This document shows, piece after piece, positions 59,895-64,000 of a stretch of 64,000 nucleotides of DNA. The DNA comes from Mycolicibacterium pulveris (GTDB taxonomy: Bacteria > Actinomycetota > Actinomycetes > Mycobacteriales > Mycobacteriaceae). The notes under the pieces were generated by a model. That model saw only the letters and a list, made by a program, of their open reading frames with translations, did not search any database and was not told the origin of the DNA. The stretch lies in NCBI RefSeq assembly GCF_010725725.1, contig NZ_AP022599.1:1364001-1428000 (forward strand). Reading direction: 5' to 3'. Made by a program: the position numbers and the translations under genes. Numbering within the stretch: position 1 is the first letter of the stretch; each line of letters opens with the position of its first letter.

Positions 59895-59949
59895 GATTGT
59901 GCGGTTTCATCCGCGACACGCCGCGCGGGGCGTATGAAACGGCACAATC
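59895..59949. repeat. Dispersed palindromic repeat type 2, copy 2
   Basis: GATTGTGCGGTTTCAT (59895-59910) pairs with 59934-59949 with one mismatch; loop CCGCGACACGCCGC matches the loop of the copy at 59033. Lies between convergent genes, where it could also act as a terminator. Confidence 0.72.
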
Positions 59950-60592
59950 ACGGCTCAACGCGCCCGGACGCACACAGCGACCACACCGTCAGATACGCCA
60001 ACCCGAAGAACGCCGCCACCGCGATCCCCACCCCCGTGGACTCCACGTAGGACAGCGGCGAGCTCACCCAGTCCAGCGTCGACGTCGCGATCGCCCGCGG
60101 GTCCGTCACCAGGTCCCACGAGTTCCACCGCTGAAACCGCCCGATGACGACGCCGATCGCGCACAACCCGACCGACACGATCGCCGCCGCCCATCCGACC
60201 AGCACGCCGAACTCGCGCTCGATCCGGCGGTGCACCAGCCACAGCGACACCGTGCCCAGGATGATGCCCGTCCACGCCGCCACCCCGTATTGCAGGACGT
60301 GCCGCCACAGTTCGGCGTTGGCCTCCAGGTGCACGAGATCGGTCACCAGGTACGGGGCGTTGGGCAGAAACGCCAGCCAGCACGCCCCCAGCGGGATCAG
60401 CCAGATCCGGCGTCGCACCGCGGCGAAACCGGCCGCGAAGACCATCGGCATCCACGCCAACACCAGGTTCCAGATCAGGAACGCGGTCGGGTAGTACAGC
60501 GGCTCGGCCGGATCGGTGATGCCCAGCATGATCGCCAACCCGGTGGTGGCCACCAGCGAGAAGGACAGCAGGTATCGCGACAGCGAGGTCAT
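59948..60592 (-). CDS. DUF1361-family membrane protein
   Basis: 214 aa from the ATG at 60592; a longer frame upstream is not supported. Six hydrophobic segments with LAFLPNAPYLVTDLVHL, a diagnostic stretch of DUF1361, and FQRWNSWDLVTDP. The function is unknown. It is divergent from the MmpL gene, 86 bp apart. Confidence 0.85.
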   Translation of the reverse strand: MTSLSRYLLSFSLVATTGLAIMLGITDPAEPLYYPTAFLIWNLVLAWMPMVFAAGFAAVRRRIWLIPLGACWLAFLPNAPYLVTDLVHLEANAELWRHVLQYGVAAWTGIILGTVSLWLVHRRIEREFGVLVGWAAAIVSVGLCAIGVVIGRFQRWNSWDLVTDPRAIATSTLDWVSSPLSYVESTGVGIAVAAFFGLAYLTVWSLCASGRVEP

Positions 60593-60678
60593 CCGTGCAG
60601 CTTGCCAGCCAGTCCGGTGAACCTTCGGGCATTTGCGCACGTGAATAGTGTTAGGAAGCCTGACTGAGAGGATGCCGC

Positions 60679-62886
60679 GTGCTGCACGGGATCGCACGGC
60701 TGGCCATCGCCGCGCCGCGTCGCGTCCTCGCCGTGGCCGCGCTGGCGACGGTGCTGGCGGCCCTCTTCGGCATCCCGGTGGCAAACCGGCTGTGTGCGTG
60801 CGGTTTCCAGGACCCCTCCTCGGAGTCGACGGAGGCGACCCAGCTGCTCACCGACAAGTTCGACCAGGGCGGCGTGGAGCTGCTCATCGTCGTCACCGCG
60901 CCCGACGGCGCCGACAGCGCAGCCGCGCGTGCCGCGGGCACCGCCATCGTGGAGCAGCTGAGCCGCTCCCCGCACGTCGCGACCGTGACCTCGGCCTGGA
61001 CCGCCCCACCCCCGGCCGCGGCCCGGCTGGTCAGCACGGACGGCAGCTCCGGGCTGGTGATCGCGGGCATCCGCGGCGGGGAGAACGACTCACAGAAGTA
61101 CGCCAAGGAGCTCTCCTCGGAGATCGCCCAGGACCGCGACGGCGTCACGGTGCGGGCCGGCGGCGTCGCGATGGTCAACGTGCAGGTCACCGAGCAGTCC
61201 CAGCGCGACGTGCTGGTGATGGAGATGATCGCGATCCCGCTCAGCTTCCTGGTGCTGGTGTGGGTGTTCGGTGGGCCGCTGGCCGCCGCGGTGCCGATCG
61301 CGGTCGGCGTGATGGCCATTCTCGGTGCGCTGGCGGTGCTGCATGCCATCACGTTCGCCACCGACGTGTCGATCTTCGCGCTCAACCTCACCGCCGCGAT
61401 GGGGTTGGCCCTGGCCATCGACTACACGCTGCTGATGGTCAGCCGGTTCCGCGACGAGCTCGCCGAGGGCGCCGGCCGCGACGAGGCCCTGGTGCGCACC
61501 ATGGTCACCGCGGGCCGCACGGTGGTGTTCTCCGCGACGACGGTGGCGCTGTCGGTGGCCGCGATGGTGCTGTTCCCCATGCGTTTCCTCAAGTCGTTCG
61601 CCTACGCAGGGGTGGTGACCGTGGGGTTCACGATGGTCGCCGCGCTGGTCGTGACGCCCGCGGCCATCGTGGCGCTCGGGGACCGGTTCGACGCGCTCGA
61701 TGTACGACGGCTGCTTCGCCGCGTGTTCCGGCGACCCGCGCCCGTTCGGCGTCCTGTCGAGCGCCAGTTCTGGTACCGCACACCGAAATTCGTCATGTCG
61801 CGCGCGATTCCGATCGGGTTGGCGGTCGTCGCGCTGCTCGTGCTGCTCGGGGTGCCGTTCCTCGGCGTGCGGTGGGGTTTCCCCGACGATCGTGTGCTAC
61901 CGGCGTCGGCGTCGGCGCATCAGGTGGGTGATCAGCTGCGCAACGACTTCGCCGCCAACTTCGAGTCCACGGTGACCGTGGTGATCCCCGACGCCGCCGG
62001 CGTCGGCCCCGGCGAGATGCAGCGCTACGCGGCCGGCCTGGCCCGGATACCCGACGTCGCCTCCGTGTCGCCGCCGGTATTCGCCGACGGCAGCGCGTTT
62101 CTCACCGTCGATAGTACGGCGCCGCTGTTCACCGACCGCTCCGAAGCCCAGCTCGACGCGCTGCACGCGTTGGCCGGCCCCGCCGACAGGCCCGTGCTCG
62201 TCACCGGGACCGCGCAGATCAACCGCGACAGCGTCGCCGCGATCACCTCGCGGCTGCCGCTGGTGCTCGCGGTGATCGCCGTCGTCATGCTGGGGCTGCT
62301 GTTCCTGCTGACCGGCAGCGTCGTCGTCCCGCTGAAAGCGTTGGTGTTCAACGTACTTTCGCTGACCGCCGCGTTCGGTGCAATGGTGTGGATCTTCCAG
62401 GACGGGCAGCTCGGCGCGCTCGGCACGACACCGACCGGCACACTGACCGCCAACATCGCCGTGCTGCTGTTCTGCGTCGCGTTCGGCCTGTCGATGGACT
62501 ACGAGGTGTTCCTGGTCTCCCGGATCCGCGAGTTCTGGCTTTCATCCGGCCGCACCCGCGCCGACAACGACGAAAGCGTCGCGCTCGGGGTCGCCCACAC
62601 CGCGCGCGTCATCACCGCGGCCGCGCTGATCATGTCGATCTCGTTCGCGGCACTGATCGCCTCCGATGTCTCGGTGCTGCGGCTGCTGGGCTTGGGGCTG
62701 ACGCTGGCCGTGCTCGCCGACGCCACGCTGGTGCGGATGGTGTTGGTGCCCGCGTTCATGCACGTGCTGGGCCGGTGGAACTGGTGGGCGCCCAAGTGGA
62801 TGACCTGGCTGCACAACCGCTTCGGCCTCGACGACGGCCACGGGGTGGTGAACCAACCCGACCCCCAAGTCGTGTCCAATAGGTGA
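60679..62886 (+). CDS. MMPL-family RND transporter
   Basis: 735 aa from a GTG. Two halves, each with a large extracytoplasmic loop and helices: [16 protein letters not shown] in the first and [18 protein letters not shown] in the second, the D-Y pairs that form the proton-relay in MmpL proteins. Eleven to twelve helices are countable. It would export a lipid or related amphiphile with the proton gradient. Overlaps the type III polyketide synthase gene by 4 bp, so it may move that enzyme's product. Confidence 0.94.
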   Translation: MLHGIARLAIAAPRRVLAVAALATVLAALFGIPVANRLCACGFQDPSSESTEATQLLTDKFDQGGVELLIVVTAPDGADSAAARAAGTAIVEQLSRSPHVATVTSAWTAPPPAAARLVSTDGSSGLVIAGIRGGENDSQKYAKELSSEIAQDRDGVTVRAGGVAMVNVQVTEQSQRDVLVMEMIAIPLSFLVLVWVFGGPLAAAVPIAVGVMAILGALAVLHAITFATDVSIFALNLTAAMGLALAIDYTLLMVSRFRDELAEGAGRDEALVRTMVTAGRTVVFSATTVALSVAAMVLFPMRFLKSFAYAGVVTVGFTMVAALVVTPAAIVALGDRFDALDVRRLLRRVFRRPAPVRRPVERQFWYRTPKFVMSRAIPIGLAVVALLVLLGVPFLGVRWGFPDDRVLPASASAHQVGDQLRNDFAANFESTVTVVIPDAAGVGPGEMQRYAAGLARIPDVASVSPPVFADGSAFLTVDSTAPLFTDRSEAQLDALHALAGPADRPVLVTGTAQINRDSVAAITSRLPLVLAVIAVVMLGLLFLLTGSVVVPLKALVFNVLSLTAAFGAMVWIFQDGQLGALGTTPTGTLTANIAVLLFCVAFGLSMDYEVFLVSRIREFWLSSGRTRADNDESVALGVAHTARVITAAALIMSISFAALIASDVSVLRLLGLGLTLAVLADATLVRMVLVPAFMHVLGRWNWWAPKWMTWLHNRFGLDDGHGVVNQPDPQVVSNR

Positions 62887-63941
62887 GCGTCATTGCCAGC
62901 GTGCGGGGCGCCTTGCCGCGCCACCGCTATGCCCAGTCCGAGATCACCGAGGCCCTGCTCGCCTATCCCGGGTGGGAGGCGCATGAGGCGGAGATCCGGG
63001 CCCTGCACGAAAGCGCGCACGTCCGCAGCCGCCATCTCGTCGTGCCGCTCGAGGACTACCCGATGCTGATCGACTTCGGCGCCGCCAACGACGCGTTCAT
63101 CTCCCACGCCGTTTCCCTCGGGGCGGCGGCGCTTTCGGGCGCGCTGCAGGACGCCGGGCTGGCGCCCGCCGACGTCGACGTGATCCTGACGACGACGGTC
63201 ACCGGGATCGCGGTCCCGCCGCTGGACGCCCGCATCGCCGCGCGCGTCGGCCTTCGCCCCGACGTGCGACGGCTGCCGGTGTTCGGGCTGGGCTGCGTGG
63301 CCGGCGCGGCGGGCCTGGCCCGGCTCAACGACTATCTGCGCGGTGCCCCCGACGACGTCGCGGTGCTGCTGTCGGTGGAGTTGTGCTCGCTGGGCAAGAA
63401 GGTGAACCCGACGATGGCCACCATCGTCGGCAGCGCGTTGTTCGGCGACGGCGCGGCCGCCGTGGTGGCCGTCGGCGAGCGTCGCGCGTCGACGATCGCT
63501 GCGCGCGGACCCGACATCCTCGATTCCCGCAGCCATCTCTACCCCGACTCGCTGCGCACGATGGGCTGGGACATCAGTTCGGACGGAATGGAATTGGTGT
63601 TGGCGGCGGATCTGCCCGCCGTGGTCGAACGCTATCTCGGCGACGACGTCGCCGGCTTCCTCGCCTCACACGGGCTGACGGTCGAGGACGTCGGCGCCTG
63701 GGTGAGCCATCCCGGCGGGCCGAAGATCATCGACGCGATCGTCGACACCCTGGGGCTCCCCGACGACGCCCTGGAGCTGACCTGGCGCTCGCTGAGCGAG
63801 GTCGGCAACCTGTCGTCGTCGTCGGTGTTGTTCGTCCTGCGCGACACCATCGCCAAACAGCCGCCTCCCGGCAGCCCGGGGGTCGTGATCGCGATGGGGC
63901 CCGGCTTCTGCTCGGAGCTGGTCCTGCTGCGCTGGCACTGA
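62883..63941 (+). CDS. Type III polyketide synthase (chalcone/stilbene synthase-like)
   Basis: 352 aa from the GTG overlapping the MmpL stop. Catalytic Cys in [15 protein letters not shown] (about residue 138), His in [10 protein letters not shown] (about 279), and Asn in [15 protein letters not shown]. The triad is complete. It would condense malonyl-CoA units on an acyl-CoA starter to give an alkylpyrone or resorcinol. Coupled to an MmpL exporter and, 1 nt after, to a methyltransferase-like gene. Confidence 0.93.
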   Translation: MSVIASVRGALPRHRYAQSEITEALLAYPGWEAHEAEIRALHESAHVRSRHLVVPLEDYPMLIDFGAANDAFISHAVSLGAAALSGALQDAGLAPADVDVILTTTVTGIAVPPLDARIAARVGLRPDVRRLPVFGLGCVAGAAGLARLNDYLRGAPDDVAVLLSVELCSLGKKVNPTMATIVGSALFGDGAAAVVAVGERRASTIAARGPDILDSRSHLYPDSLRTMGWDISSDGMELVLAADLPAVVERYLGDDVAGFLASHGLTVEDVGAWVSHPGGPKIIDAIVDTLGLPDDALELTWRSLSEVGNLSSSSVLFVLRDTIAKQPPPGSPGVVIAMGPGFCSELVLLRWH

Positions 63942-63942
63942 C

Positions 63943-64000
63943 ATGCTCTGGTATCTGCTGCTGGTCGGCGCGATCGCGGTGGAGCGTGTCGCCGAACTGG
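63943..64000 (+). CDS. Start of an isoprenylcysteine methyltransferase-like membrane protein (3' end outside window)
   Basis: ATG at 63943, one base after the polyketide synthase stop. The visible MLWYLLLVGAIAVERVAEL is a hydrophobic N-terminal helix with AxERVAEL, as in isoprenylcysteine carboxyl methyltransferase-like proteins that follow type III synthase genes in mycobacteria. Only 19 codons are visible. Confidence 0.7.
   Translation, partial: MLWYLLLVGAIAVERVAEL

Noticed and set aside
1..64000. CRISPR arrays, tRNA or rRNA genes, insertion sequences, prophage genes
   Set aside because: No regularly spaced repeats, tRNA-like cloverleaf ends, rRNA segments, transposase motifs or phage proteins were seen while reading both strands; weak tRNA signals could still be missed by eye.

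Overview
The window reads as chromosomal DNA of a high-GC mycobacterium, probably a Mycolicibacterium-like environmental species. The marks for this are a WS/DGAT acyltransferase, an MmpL/RND protein, a mycofactocin-type SDR, paired FadE-like acyl-CoA dehydrogenases, a P450 with a one-cluster CxxHxxC ferredoxin, a WXG-like secreted-toxin candidate, and many GTG starts with 4-bp ATGA/GTGA overlaps. No rRNA, tRNA, CRISPR array or transposase was seen. No stretch over 300 bases lacks a gene. The assignment comes from reading the sequence only; no search was run.

Positions 1-27.3 kb hold an unusual membrane and redox locus. Eight members (one cut by the window edge) of one paralogous family of about 230-280 aa, six-helix membrane proteins are scattered through it: 1-282, 286-1041, 5824-6522, 8843-9679, 12106-12837, 19538-20305, 24640-25404 and 26534-27307. 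They share a helix-3 signature ending W-x-A-A-[FY]-R, an LNDLGWL-like motif, PxFPRWxGY, and GPxAWNG. Around them are two intact and one decayed spirocyclase-AveC-like gene, four FAD oxidoreductases of amine-oxidase or phytoene-desaturase type (each next to a paralog or in the same operon), a DUF1295/steroid-reductase-like protein, a membrane protein with a YDHWF motif, four TetR regulators, and a CoA module (ligase, two acyl-CoA dehydrogenases, enoyl-CoA hydratase). A NorE-NorF-paralog-NorD-NorQ operon (21.97-26.31 kb) carries the accessory genes of nitric oxide reductase but no NorB or NorC.

Positions 27.3-46.9 kb form a catabolic-looking regulon: seven acyl-CoA dehydrogenase, enoyl-CoA hydratase and thiolase-type operon parts, two SDRs, a hotdog thioesterase, a SnoaL-like protein, an alpha/beta hydrolase, a P450-ferredoxin-aldehyde dehydrogenase operon, a Baeyer-Villiger-type flavin monooxygenase, a second YDHWF membrane protein, and two closely similar TetR regulators. 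A 17-bp inverted repeat, about TGAGAC-N5-GTCTCA, recurs at eleven places. At seven of them it sits 0-1 nt beyond (in one case overlapping by 1 nt) a recognisable -10 box with a -35 box 16-18 nt further up, so one TetR-type repressor (or the pair) probably controls the whole set. The site also controls the Nor-accessory operon and paralog 26534, which links the two halves of the locus.

Positions 47-64 kb look like ordinary mycobacterial genome: a phytase-like lipoprotein, a VapBC-type toxin-antitoxin pair, a patatin, a Pro/Thr-rich protein, a polytopic membrane protein, a WXG-like toxin candidate with an overlapping membrane partner, a WS/DGAT, a cyclic-nucleotide-binding gene broken by one extra base, an M15 peptidase, a DUF1361 protein, an MmpL protein, and a type III polyketide synthase followed by the start of an isoprenylcysteine methyltransferase-like gene. 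Two families of dispersed palindromic repeats lie between genes here.

As an inference, the 1-47 kb locus handles a hydrophobic cyclic or isoprenoid-like compound: CoA activation and beta-oxidation, P450 and Baeyer-Villiger oxidation, and membrane-bound flavoprotein/partner pairs. The substrate cannot be named from the sequence.
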